A DNA stretch of 64,000 bases from Tillandsia leiboldiana (Eukaryota; Streptophyta; Magnoliopsida; Poales; Bromeliaceae), in NCBI GenBank assembly GCA_029204045.2, contig CM055072.1, positions 6,329,969 to 6,393,968 on the forward strand, read 5' to 3'. The translations under genes were made by a program, and so were the position numbers. This document shows positions 33,354 to 44,045 of this stretch, in pieces; position 1 is the first letter of the stretch; each line of letters begins with the position of its first letter. Under the pieces are notes generated by a model. That model did not search any database. It had not been told where the DNA came from and saw only the letters and a list, made by a program, of their open reading frames with translations.

Positions 33354-36201
33354 GCAGGCTCTGCCAAAAGTTTGACACAAATCGCGTGTCCCTGTCCGAC
33401 GTGATGGATATCGGCACCCCATGCAACCTTACTATCTCGTTGATGTTGGTTTGTGCCAGTCGTTCCCGCGTCCACGTCGTGTGTATGGGCAGAAAGTGGG
33501 CCGATTTCGTCAGACGGTCCACAATTACCCATATTGCATCGTGTCCCTGTGACGATCTCGGGAACCCGGTCACAAAATCCATGGTAATCATGTCCCACTT
33601 CCACACGGGCACCGGTAAGGGTTGCAATTTTCCTGCTGGACGCTGGTGTTCGGCCTTCACTCGTTGGCACACCAGGCAGTGTGCCACAAACCGGGTCACG
33701 TCTCCCTTCATTTTGGGCCACCAGAAGGTCTGCTTGACGTCCTTGTACATCTTCGTTCCCCCGGGATGTGCTGTGTATGGAGCAGTATGCGCCTCCCGCA
33801 GGATTTCCTCTTTGAGTTCCGGTAGATCCGGCACACAGATTCGTCCCCGAAATCGTATCGTGCCGTCGGAGTTTACTGTGAAATCACCTTCTTGGTCGGC
33901 AGTTACTCTACTTCGCACCAGCTGGAGTTGGTCATCAGTCGACTGCCCCTCGAGAATTCTATCAAGCAGGGTAGGTCTGACCACCAGTGTCAGAAGTTGT
34001 TCGACTGTACCCGCTGGTACTACTTCTAGTCTTAATCGTGAAAATTCCGCAATCAGACTATCTTGTTGGGTGATGGCACTTACCCCTGCCTTCTCGGCCT
34101 GCCCCTTACGGCTCAGGGCGTCAGCCACTACATTTGCCTTTCCCGGGTGGTAGTGGATCGTTAAATCGTAATCCTTCAGTAGCTCGAGCCACCGTCTTTG
34201 TCGCAAATTTAACTCCTTTTGGGTGAAAAGGTACTTAAGACTTTTATGATCTGAGTACACATTGCAGTGTGCCCCATACAGGTAGTGTCTCCAAAGCTTG
34301 AGGACGAACACAACCGCTGCGAGTTCCAAATCGTGCACGGGGTAGTTTCGCTCATATTCCTTGAGTTGCCTTGACGCATAGGCTATAACCTTTCCCCGTT
34401 GCATGAGTACTCCACCCAGTCCGTTTCGCGACGCATCGCAATACACTTCATAATCCTCCCCTGGTTCTGGCAGGGCGAGAATCGGAGCTCGCGTCAATCT
34501 ATCCTTGAGCTCCTCGAAGCTCCTCTGACATTTGTCCGTCCAGATGAACTTTTCCCCCTTTTTAGTCAAACGGTTTAAGGGGGTGGCTATCTTGGAGAAA
34601 CCCTCCACGAAGCGCCGGTAGTACCCGGCTAATCCTAGAAAGCTTCGTACCTCTGTTACCGTCGTCGGTTGGGACCAGTCCGTCACCGAATCTATCTTCT
34701 TCGGATCGACTGCGACTCCAGCCGCTGAGATTACGTGCCCCAAGAAGCCAACCTCTCGGAGCCAAAACTCACACTTTTTGAGTTTGGCGTAGAGTTTCTG
34801 TTCCCGTAGGGTCTGGAGGACTGTGCGCAGATGTTCTTCATGTTCCTCGTCTGTACGGGAGTAGATGAGGATATCGTCGATGAAGACCACCACGAATAAA
34901 TCCAGGAAGGGTTTGAATACCCTGTTCATCATATCCATGAACGCCGCCGGGGCATTCGTGAGCCCGAACGGCATTACTGTAAATTCGTAATGACCGTAGC
35001 GAGTCCGAAAAGACGTTTTGGGGATGTCCTCCCCCTTGACCTGGACCTGATTATAGCCCGACTGCAGGTCAATCTTTGAAAACACCGTCGCCCCCTGTAG
35101 TTGGTCGAAGAGGTCGTCGATCCTTGGCAGGGGGTACTTGTTCTTAACGGTGACCTTATTTATCTCCCGGTAGTCGATGCACAACCGGAGACTTCCGTCC
35201 TTCTTCCTCACAAATAGGACGGGCGCGCCCCAGGGTGATGCGCTAGGTCTGATGAAGCCCTTATCCAAAAGGTCCTCCAACTGTGCCTTGAGTTCCTTCA
35301 ACTCCGCTAAGGCCATCCTGTACGGTGCCTTGGTGATGGGTTTGGTGCCGGGAAGTAGTTCAATAGGGAAGTCGACTTCTCGTTCCGGCGGCGCTCCTGG
35401 GAGCTCTGCCGGAAACACGTCCGGAAATTCCCTTACCACGGGAATTTCGGAAGGCGAGGAAACGGGTCGGGTGGCTAAATCTACCGAGGCTAGATAGGCC
35501 ACGCACCCGCCCTCCACCAACTTCCTAGCTCGCGATGCGGAGATGACAGCCAAGAAGGAAGTGCTTTTACATAACATGTACACGTTTTCTGGGAATCCCG
35601 GCTTCTGTAGTTGCACTTGGCGCTTCTCGCAGTTGATGACCGCCTGATACTCGGTAAGCCAGTCCATGCCCAAAACCACGTCGTATTCCTTTAGCGGTAT
35701 GACCACCAGATCCCAGGGGCACGACAACCTTCCCAGTCTTATTGAACACGAGGGTACTAGGTCAGTTGCCGCGATTGGCCCCCCAGGGGTCTGGACGGTC
35801 AGTAAGACATCAAGGGGACTACTTTCTAGCAGATGTGTTTGTGCAAAAGTGCGGGAAATAAAGGAGCGAGTCGCCCCGGTGTCAAACAGGGTTCGTGCTC
35901 GGAAATTAGAAACGGAGGTAATACCTGCGACCGCCTCCTCTTGCAGTGTCGCTCCATGTTGGCCCATGGAGTAGAGCCTCCCTCCTGGTTGTGGTCGCGA
36001 TTCTCCTTCTGCTCTTGGCGCCGGAGGGTGTGGGGGCATCCCCGTTGATGCTCTACCCCGTCCTGGTGGCGGTGCCGTTGGGGTGGAAGCTGCGGAAGAT
36101 GCCGCTCCAGTGTTCAGAGGACAGTTGAATCGGAAATGCCCTGGTTTGCCGCAGCGGTAACAGTGATCCTGTCTCTTAGGGCACTCCGTCACTGGATGCG
36201 A
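33354..36201 (-). pseudogene. gag-pol: Element F gag end, protease, RT, RNase H and integrase N-terminus
   Basis: Open from the copia insertion point (36201) down to H. Domain order leftward: CCHC knuckle CYRCGKPGHFRFNC; protease LFDTGATRSFIS; RT with VRKKDGSLRLCIDY and FIDDILIYS; RNase H with CDAS, LELAAV and SDH; linker ADALSRKG; integrase zinc finger (H-H then CLVCQ); and the first two Asp of the core (ITMDFVTGFP and SDRDTRF). It is split from its Gag N-terminus by copia A and from its integrase end by H. No stop is seen in the F-derived part. The first codons of the longest frame derive from the copia LTR. Confidence 0.95.
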
Positions 36202-36429
36202 TGTTATGGAATTTGAGTTGGCGTAATTTCGTGAAAGGTTCAAGTCTTGAAGATTGAAGGTGAAGAAGGTTGGATCATTTAACTCAATCTCAAGAAAGAA
36301 GAATTCAAAAGGATCAGGTATGTTTAACTAAATATTTTTGGTGATCCGAATACTTCTTGTAGTGTAGAAACACTTGGAAAAAATTTTCATTGAATAAAAA
36401 TCAAAAAACTGGACATAGGACATGTTCAG

Positions 36430-36712
36430 GATCCGGATCAGATTGTTCAATCCGGATCCCGAAGGTGGTTCGTAAATACACCAGTTCAATCCGGATCGTA
36501 GCTTCTCTTGATCCGGATCCCGAACATTGAGTTTACCATTTTTCTTGAACGATCCGGATCAGGCTTCGCAATCCGGATCCCGAACGTTGATGTTTGGTGA
36601 ACTATATGAACGATCTGGATCAAGCACTTCGATCCGGATCCCGAACCTTCATTTTTCTGGAATTGTCTGACTCGTTACGACGATCCGGATCACAGCTAAT
36701 CCGATCCGGATC
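36430..36712 (+). repeat. GATCCGGATC palindrome cluster in copia U3 (copy 3)
   Basis: About ten palindromes or one-base variants have the same alternating arrangement as at 13903-14183. Confidence 0.88.
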
Positions 36713-36777
36713 GCCGTCCGTAAAATTTCCAGAAATGGTAGGTTTTTTATTCTTATCTCCTTCCTAGGGTTTCTAAC

Positions 36778-36787
36778 CTATAAATAG
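36778..36787 (+). promoter_or_regulatory. TATA box of element A
   Basis: CTATAAATAG in the 5' LTR is the likely core promoter of A. Confidence 0.8.
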
Positions 36788-37071
36788 ACCCTATGATTCA
36801 TTTTTCTAGGGTAATCCAGATAATCCACATAGAGCCGTCATATTCAAATATCATCTTATACGGCCCTAGATCCACATATAGAGAAGAAAGGAAATCATTA
36901 GATATTTCTCTATGTTTCTTCATCTATATTGATTAGTTTGATTCTAGGTTTTCATACTCATATCTTGAGTTGAATCAAACTAATGAATACTTAGATGGTA
37001 TTTCCTATCTATTTTTGATCTAAGTATTCGGCGGATCATCACCACCCAAAAAACAACGATTTTCCCAAAAT

Positions 37072-37262
37072 CGGCGCGTGGACTCGCGTGTCCTTGTGGA
37101 TTCAAGGTTCAACCGCTCTCGTGGATTCGGAGCGAGGTACGTTCGTGGATTCAAAGCGTGCTACTGGGTGAAGACCGTGGATTCGGTCGGACGTCGTGGA
37201 CTCGACGTTGGACGCCGTGGATTCGGCGTTGGGCGCAGATCGTGGATTCGAGAAGCGTCGTG
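37072..37262 (+). repeat. Tandem hairpin array with GTGGATTC/GTGGACTC loop (copy 3, eight units)
   Basis: Same eight units as in the solo LTR. Two loops read GTGGACTC, while their stems (CGC/GCG and ACGTC/GACGT) are unchanged. In the fourth unit both flanks changed relative to copy 2, and an outer 5-bp stem GTACG/CGTGC (with one T-G wobble) is formed. The array lies about 290 bp after the TATA box and 290 bp before the PBS, inside the predicted RNA leader. Confidence 0.85.
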
Positions 37263-37554
37263 GAGCGAGCAGAGAAGATCCTCTAGGAGCGTATGGAAAA
37301 GGTTGAGTCGTAAGTGTGTACGGTAAATCACCTTGTACGTGTTTTAATTCTAGTGAATTTCGCCGTGTTATCGGTCCCGTGGTTTTTTACTCCGGTTTGG
37401 AGTTTTCCACGTAAAAATCTTGCGTGTTCATTTTTATTTCCGCATTGGGTTTTATTGCGCAATGATTTTTTGAGTGTTTATTGTTTACACCTATTCACCC
37501 CCCTCTAGGTGTTTTTTCCCCTATTTAGATCTATATTTCATATAACCCAACAAG

Positions 37555-37566
37555 TGGTATCAGAGA
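37555..37566 (+). other. Primer binding site of element A (initiator-Met tRNA)
   Basis: TGGTATCAGAGA matches the complement of initiator tRNA-Met over 11 bases, at the expected place after the LTR. Confidence 0.92.
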
Positions 37567-37585
37567 GGGAATAGGGTTGTAAACA

Positions 37586-40500
37586 ATGGTTGAAGGTGGA
37601 AACATCAATCGACCCCCTTTCTTTGATGGAACAAATTATGCGTACTGGAAAGTACGGATGAAAGCCTTTTTAATTTCCATCGACGAAAGGGTGTGGCAAT
37701 CAATTGAATTAGGATGGTCTAATCCAACTGAGATTATTTCTGATGTTCGCACCTTAAAACCTAGGTCGAAATGGACCAAGGAAGAGTTAGATTCATCTTC
37801 TTACAATGGCAAGGGAATTAATGCTATTTTTAATGCCTTATCTCAAACTGAATTCTCTCGCGTCTCGGCATGTGAGACTGCGAAAGAAATCTGGGATGTT
37901 CTTCAGGTTACACATGAGGGAACTAACCTCGTGAAGATTCAAAAGCTGCAAATGCTTATGAGCAGATTTGACTCCATTTTTATGGCAGAAAATGAATCTT
38001 TCACGGACTACTATACACGATTGCAAGATATCGTAAATTCATGTGCTAACCTGGGAGAGAAGATTCCAGAATTTAAGGTTGTAAGAAAGATCTTAAGAAC
38101 TCTTCCTGAACGATTTCGCCCAAAGGTTACAGCCATTGAAACTATTAAACACCCAGACGAAATACGTGTAGAAGAATTAGTTGGTTCATTACAAACTTAT
38201 GAAATGACATTTACTACTAACTATTCTTCTAGAAAAGCATCCTCTTCTAAGTCTTCAGGTTATGCGTTGAAAACAACTAAGGAAGAAGACGCGGATACAT
38301 CCTCCTCGGACGATGACGAGAACCTTTCTATGGAGGACTTTGAGAAGCAACTCGCTCTCTTGACAAGGAAGTTTCGCCGCAACTTTCAAAGGGGTAATTC
38401 AAGTAAATCTCCATCCTTCGGAAAGTCGAAGAAAGGCAAGGGTACTTCAAGTTACAAGTCAAGAAAGCAAGAGAACTTCTCAAAGGATAAGAAAAGTTCA
38501 GAGGGACAACTACAATGCTTCAAATGTCGAGGCTACGGCCACATTGCAACGGAGTGTCCCAACAAGTATCCGGCAAAGAAGAAAGCGATGCAAGTCGTCA
38601 CTTGGGATGACAACTCAACGTCAAATGAGTCGTCTTCAAGTGATGAAGAAGAAAGCGCAACGGCATTCCACGCGTCCACATCTTCACCATTCATGTGCTT
38701 AATGGCAAGTACATCCGAGTCATTGTCCAACTCCACTGTTGAAAAGAATGCAACGGACAATGAATCGGATGATTCGGAAGGTGAAGATTTTGCTTTAGCC
38801 TACCACAGACTTTTGAGGGATTCAAAGAAAGTGGTTAAGCAAAACAAGAGTTTGAGAGGGAGAGTGCATGATCTCGAAGAAGAAGCAAAAAGAGCAACTT
38901 CTCTCTCAAACGCTCTTGAAGTGGAAAGGGAAAATCTGATAAAAGTAAATGTTTCCCTTCAAGAGTCCAATGAGCTTTTTGAGAAGGAACATACAAAACT
39001 GGTGGATAAAGCGGATCACTTCTCAAAGCTCTACAACGAGGCTCGACAGAATAACCTGGAAATGACAAAGACCATCTTCCAACTCAAAGATGACTTGCAG
39101 CGATTCTCTTCTGGAAGGAGTAAGTTGGATAAGCTTCTTGGTCTTGGTCAGTCAAATCGGTTCGGCCTCGGGTACACTCGAACTGAAAACAGTCCAAGTT
39201 CGAGTGGGACAGTCTTTGTGCCCCAGTCGGTATCTCCTCCTCCGACACCGCAACTAACGACAAGCAACGACAACAAGCCTACTTCATCCTCCTCGGGATC
39301 GTCAAGTACTAAGGTATGTTTTCGTTGTGGTATTTTAGGGCACATAAGGAAAAACTGCAAGATGGGAGCCAAACGCGCAACTCAAGCACTTCTTGCAACG
39401 ACTACCAAAAGGGCGCCTCCCCGGAATTCAAAGCAAAACTTTTCAAATGAAAAGAGCCCTGGTAGTTCACCGCGCAAGACGACATCATCAAGGAGCGGCA
39501 ACCGATCTGACAAGACGGTCTCACCTAGGAGAATAACCTCACGACCATTACCGACGCACTCCAAAAGGGTTTGGGTGCGCAAAGGTGAAATTTATCCTTG
39601 TCTTGTTACTAATGTTTCCTTGCATGCATATGATAATTCGTCTTGGTATCTGGATAGCGGATGTTCCCGTCACATGACCGGTGACAAAAATAGTTTTCAA
39701 AACTTTGAGAAAATCTCCGGAGGACTCGTTGTTTTCGGAGACGGTCGATCTTCCAAAATTATTGGAAAAGGAACAGTAGCTATTCCAGATGGCCCAGTTC
39801 TAAATAATGTGTTATATGTAGAAGGCCTTAAGACTAACCTCATCAGCATAAGTCAACTTTGCGACAATGGTTTTTCAGTTAACTTTTCATCTATTGAATG
39901 TGTTGTAACTGATAAGTACCATGTATTCTTTTTAAAAGGGGTTAGATCTGAAAACAATTGTTATGTTGTTCCTAATAAATTTTCTGAAAAATGTAACCTA
40001 GTTTCTTTGGATAATGAAACACTTTGGCATGAAAGGCTAGGTCACTTAAATTTTAAGGAACTTGCTAGAATTTCAAACAAGGACGTGGTCAAGGGGGTTC
40101 CAAAACTTTTGCTTAAACAAAACGTTATGTGTGGTGGTTGCCAAAAGGGAAAACAGTCTAGGACTGCACACAAGAACTTGAACCACGTTGGTACAAAACG
40201 GCCTTTGGAACTTTTGCACATGGATTTAATGGGGCCGACCCGTCAACCATCTTTAGGAGGTAAATGGTATATTTTCTTATTGGTTGATGATTTCTCTAGG
40301 TATTCTTGGGTAGCATTTTTAAAAGAGAAAGCTGATACTTTTGATTCTTTTCACGAGATTTGCCATCGTATTATGATTGAAAAGAATGAAAAGATCATTC
40401 GTGTTAGAAGTGATAGAGGTGGAGAATTCGTTAACTCTAAATTCATTGACTTTTGCACTTCAAACGGTATAAAGCATGAATTCTCAGCACCCTATACACC

Positions 40501-41337
40501 TCAACAGAATGGTGTTGTCGAGCGCAAAAACAGGGTTGTTCAAGAGATGGCACGTGTTATGCTTCACAGCCGGAATTTACCGCTACATTTTTGGGCTGAA
40601 GCTGTGAACACTGCAATCTATGTAATTAATCGAGTTTATTTGCGCCCGGGAACGTTAAATACACCATATGAACTATGGTGCGGTAGAAAACCCAACATCA
40701 AATATTTTCGCATCTTCAGGAGTCGGTGTTACATTTTACGTGACCGTGAAAATCTTGGAAAGTTTGACTCTCGAAGTGACGAAGGGATTTTCTTGGGGTA
40801 TTCTACAAACAGTAGAGCATATCGAGTATTTAACTTGGAATCTAAGACGATCGTAGAATCGATAAATGTTAAAGTAGATGAAGCTTTTCACTTTGCATCT
40901 GAAAAATCTATCCTCGATATCTCTCTAGATGATGATACACCTGCCATTGCATCTTCTCATAATAATACTTCCAATATTAATGATGCATCTAATGGTTCTT
41001 CAAGTTTATCTGATGTGCAGGAATCGTCTCATGTACCTCCGAGTATTCCGTTACCTCAAACTTTACGCATCTCCAAGGATCATCCTGAATCAAACATCAT
41101 TGGAGACCCACAAGAAGGAGTTAGAACTCAGAGGCAGTTGGTTTGTGGATTCGCTTGCTACGTATCTTTAATCGAACCAAAGAATATAGATGAAGCTCTT
41201 CAGGATGACTACTGGATTAAAGCAATGCAGGAAGAGCTCCATCAATTTGAGCGAAACAAAGTCTGGGAATTAACGAAGCCTCCACAGCAACACAATGTGA
41301 TAGGTACCAAATGGATTTTCAAGAATAAGAAAAATGA
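37586..41337 (+). CDS. gag-pol: Copia Gag-PR-INT-RT polyprotein, truncated by insertion of B
   Basis: Starts at an ATG 21 bases after the PBS and is open for about 1,250 codons. Order: Gag (start INRPPFFDGTNYAYWKVRM); CCHC knuckle 1 CFKCRGYGHIATEC (about residue 311); acidic and coiled-coil region (about 385-510); knuckle 2 CFRCGILGHIRKNC (about 578); protease WYLDSGCSRHMTG (about 690); pre-integrase HERLGHLNF with CGGCQKGK; integrase with LHMDLMG, RSDRGGEF and GVVERKN, the last two acidic residues having 35 residues between them (D,D35E); then the start of RT (WIFKNKKN). Beyond 41337 the frame reads through into B's LTR and those residues are not native. It continues in frame at 62253. There is no stop or frameshift before the insertion, so A was probably competent when hit. 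Confidence 0.95.
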
Positions 41338-41604
41338 TGTCACGCCCCGGGGGTTTGTTTTTTTTTTTTTTTTTTTTTTGAAAGGTCTCTTTCTTCCCCG
41401 GTGCGTGCCCAGACCCGCCGCACATACAGGATCTCTCTGCAAACGGACAGAGTCTCCCCTGTACGTGCACGGCGTGTGGTTGAATACATCGCCCAAGCAA
41501 ACATAACCATTCAATCACAACATTCAATTACATACAACCAGTATTCTAAATATTTAAGCGCATGGCCACTTCAACTTGAAAGGATAAATCCACGGTTTTT
41601 AAAG

Positions 41605-41760
41605 AGTGCCCACCCGGCACTTAAGTTTTGAAAACGAGTTTCGAAATCAGCATAAACCCCAGGGTTTTGAAAACGGTGCCCACACGACACCCAAGTTTTG
41701 AAAGCTCATTTCGCAATCCATAAATCCACAAGGTTTTGAAATCAGTGCCCACACGACACT
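41605..41760 (-). repeat. Three-unit hairpin array in B left LTR
   Basis: Stems at 41605-41621, 41675-41691 and 41744-41760 (spacing 70 and 69). In transcript sense they are AGTGCC/GGCACT, GGTGTC/GGCACC and AGTGTC/GGCACT, with G-U wobbles in the last two. A second copy is in the right LTR (about 59802-59957). Confidence 0.8.
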
Positions 41761-42177
41761 TAGACTTTGAAAACGGTTTTCGCAATCTTTTCTTTGTTTT
41801 TGTTTCGCTTTTCAAATGGCCAGTAGGAAATAAAGGGAAAGGTAGTGCATAAACAGATAATCAAATACCGACATCTACGTCGACCCCACAAGGGTATCGG
41901 GAACCTCACACATGCCCACAATATAAATGAAAAGCTGAAAAGAAAAGGAAAGTATAAAGTTCAGGGTCTCCAACGGTCCCGCTGTGTCCGCCCCGTCCTC
42001 ACCGCCACCTACCTCTCCCCTCGCCTGGGCCCTGTCACGAAGTGGGAAGTCAGTGACTAATAAATGCCGTGCAGGGGGAATAATAAAACAAACCGTGGCG
42101 ACAACCGGAGCAACCACCCTTTTGGGGGGGGGGGGGAAATGGTAACCTGTATATCTGCATCCTGTAATACTCTGCCG

Positions 42178-42247
42178 CGTCGGTCCACTACCGACGGCCC
42201 ATACCGTACCTGCAGCACCGCGACCGCGCCGAACAACTAAACCGGCG
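42178..42247 (-). repeat. Two-unit hairpin array in B left LTR
   Basis: CGTCGG/CCGACG at 42178-42196 and CGCCG/CGGCG at 42227-42247. In the right LTR the second unit reads CGCCGG/CCGGCG around the loop ACAACTAAA, the same 9-nt loop that C uses with a different stem. Confidence 0.78.
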
Positions 42248-42929
42248 GGTCGCTCCGCTCGCACCTCGGCGCCTCAACCCCACAGCTAATAAGGGGCCCC
42301 ACTACGTCACCTCGTGGGTATACACGGGTCCTACGACCTCTTTTCCGGAAAAGTGCACCCCTCACGGTGGCCAAACCGCGGGTGCACGTGTTGCAGCCTC
42401 GAGCACAGTAACCACAATATATGAGCAATAGTAATGCAGTAATCGCAATGTATATGAAATAGTAAAGCAGTAACCATGATGCATGAATCAGAATAAGGTA
42501 GAGGCGTGTAAACTCATGTTGCCCTACTATTAGCATAGTCGAAGGAAAGACGGTAGCTGAAGCATCAAAACACGAGACCACGTAACTATCGATGTGTAGC
42601 AATAATCCGTAGCATCTAGAATAATGATTACTGAAGTGAACGGTAACATATAATATTTAAATTAAAACAATCAATGTGGTTCGATGCCAAATATCACACT
42701 CAACCCACCTGTCGCTAGTAGGCGTCAACGCTCCGCTCCCTCGCGTCCTGGTACTCCCGCTCGGCTCCTTCGCACACCTGCCGCGAGGAGAAAAGCGACG
42801 CTCAGACGCGGATGAAGACGAGAGGCGGGCGAACCGCTCGTCGGGTTCGCGGCTCCCCGTCCGCACGCGGGCCGTGCGCGTGCTCAGCTCCGTACGGGCA
42901 ACCCCACACGTGGGGTTGAGCGCGCGTCC

Positions 42930-43240
42930 GGCCCCGTGCGGGTCACCCCGCACGCGGGGCTGGGCGCCGCCCAGCCCTGCGGCCTACCCCGCACGCGGGC
43001 TGGGCGTGCTGCCCGGCCCCGTGCGGGTCACCCCGCACGCGGGTCTGGGCGTCGCCCAGCCCCGTGCGGGTCACCCCGCACGCGGCTGGGCGTGCGCCCG
43101 GCCCCGTGCGGGCCATCCCGCACGCGGGGGCTGGGCGCCGCCCGGCCCCGTGCGGGTCATCCCGCACGCGGCTGGGCGTGCGCCCGGCCCCGTGCGGGTC
43201 ATCCCGCACGCGTGGGGGGCTGGGCGCCGCCTGGCCCGTG
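42930..43240. repeat. GC-rich minisatellite of B (left LTR)
   Basis: About 41-bp units alternate CCCCGTGCGGGTCA, CCCCGCACGCGG and CTGGGCGTGCGCCCGG. The right LTR (61130-61490) has one additional 41-42-bp unit. Confidence 0.9.
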
Positions 43241-44009
43241 CGGGTCGCATGAGGGCGCCGGATGGGGGGGGGGGGGGGGGTTTCTTCGCACGTGCGGCGG
43301 ATTCCGGGAAATCCGCCGCCTGTGCCTCACCCCTTCCGGTCAAGATGATCAAGAACTCAACACGAGGAAAAAGAAACTAAATTCCCGTCTCACCTTGATG
43401 AGGACGACGAAGGTTTGGGAAGAGGGGATCGTCCGTTCTCGTAGGTCCGGTGTGGTGGTGGTGGGGATGCGGCGTTCTCCCCTCTCCTCGACCGTCTTCG
43501 CTCGGGTCCTGCGTGCCAAAGGGGTAGCAGACTGAGAAGGGGTTCCCAACCCTCACCTCTCAAACCCCCAATTAATTAGCTGTTTTGGTACGATCGAGCC
43601 CAACCCGCGTCCAACTCCAAATGCTAACCTAGCCCCAAATTAACCCGGATAGATAGAACGAAATAAATTAAATTAATTTATGTCGGATCCCGAAAATTTA
43701 CAGAAAATTAGACTGAGCCGGTGCGAAAGAATTAACTAGCTTGAATCAAAAAATATCGTTAAATCCGGGTCTGGTTTACCTCAAAAGGGACGTGCCGGAC
43801 ACCCGAACCGCAGCAACTTCGAAAATTTATTCCGGGAGCTTCCGGGGTCGGAAATCCGATCCGATCGCGCCGCCGGCCTCCGCTTCGCGAGCTTTATTCT
43901 CAAAAAAAAATGCCCGCGAGCCCCCGACGGCCTGCCCAGAATGACAAAAGAAAATCAAACCCCCGGACCCCTTTGCCTAAAAGCGGTTCGAAAACCCGCG
44001 GCTATTACA

Positions 44010-44045
44010 CCACTCACCTCTAACAACGAGTTTCGTCCTCGAAAC
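44010..44045 (-). other. PPT region of element B
   Basis: Between pol's stop and the 3' LTR the minus strand reads TTAGAGGTGAGTGG directly before the LTR, preceded by TTTCGAGGACGAAAC. The same sequence lies at this position in C. Confidence 0.6.

Larger units (their letters stand above)
36202..37552 (+). mobile_element. Element A 5' LTR (copia)
   Basis: It runs TGTTATGGAATTTGAG to ATAACCCAACA, 1,351 bp. It contains the palindrome cluster (36430-36712), TATA box (36778-36787) and hairpin array (37072-37262). The PBS begins three bases after the LTR end. Confidence 0.97.
36202..41337 (+). mobile_element. Element A: Ty1/copia retrotransposon, 5' half
   Basis: The 5' LTR (36202-37552), PBS and gag-pol run up to the point where gypsy B interrupts the RT domain. 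The element resumes at 62253-62381, is interrupted again by gypsy I, and its 3' half including the 3' LTR is outside the window. It is inserted in element F's gag; the 5-bp left flank is TGCGA (36197-36201). The large Gag with coiled coil and two knuckles suggests the SIRE/Maximus lineage; this assignment is moderate. Confidence 0.95.
41338..44009 (-). mobile_element. Element B left LTR (3' LTR)
   Basis: It runs TGTCACGCCCCGGGGG to CGCGGCTATTACA, 2,672 bp. It includes a T-run, the conserved end hairpin (41421-41467), GTGCC-type hairpins (41605-41760), the CCGCGGGTGCAC module (about 42377), a hairpin pair (42178-42247), a minus-strand AGGTGGGT motif (42703-42710) and a GC-rich minisatellite (42930-43240). 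Confidence 0.96.

Noticed and set aside
33230..34153. 307-codon plus-strand ORF
   Set aside because: It is antisense to F's well-supported pol and has no recognisable domain.
41338..41506. C-terminal extension of the copia ORF
   Set aside because: These codons come from the inserted B LTR; native coding ends at 41337 and resumes at 62253.
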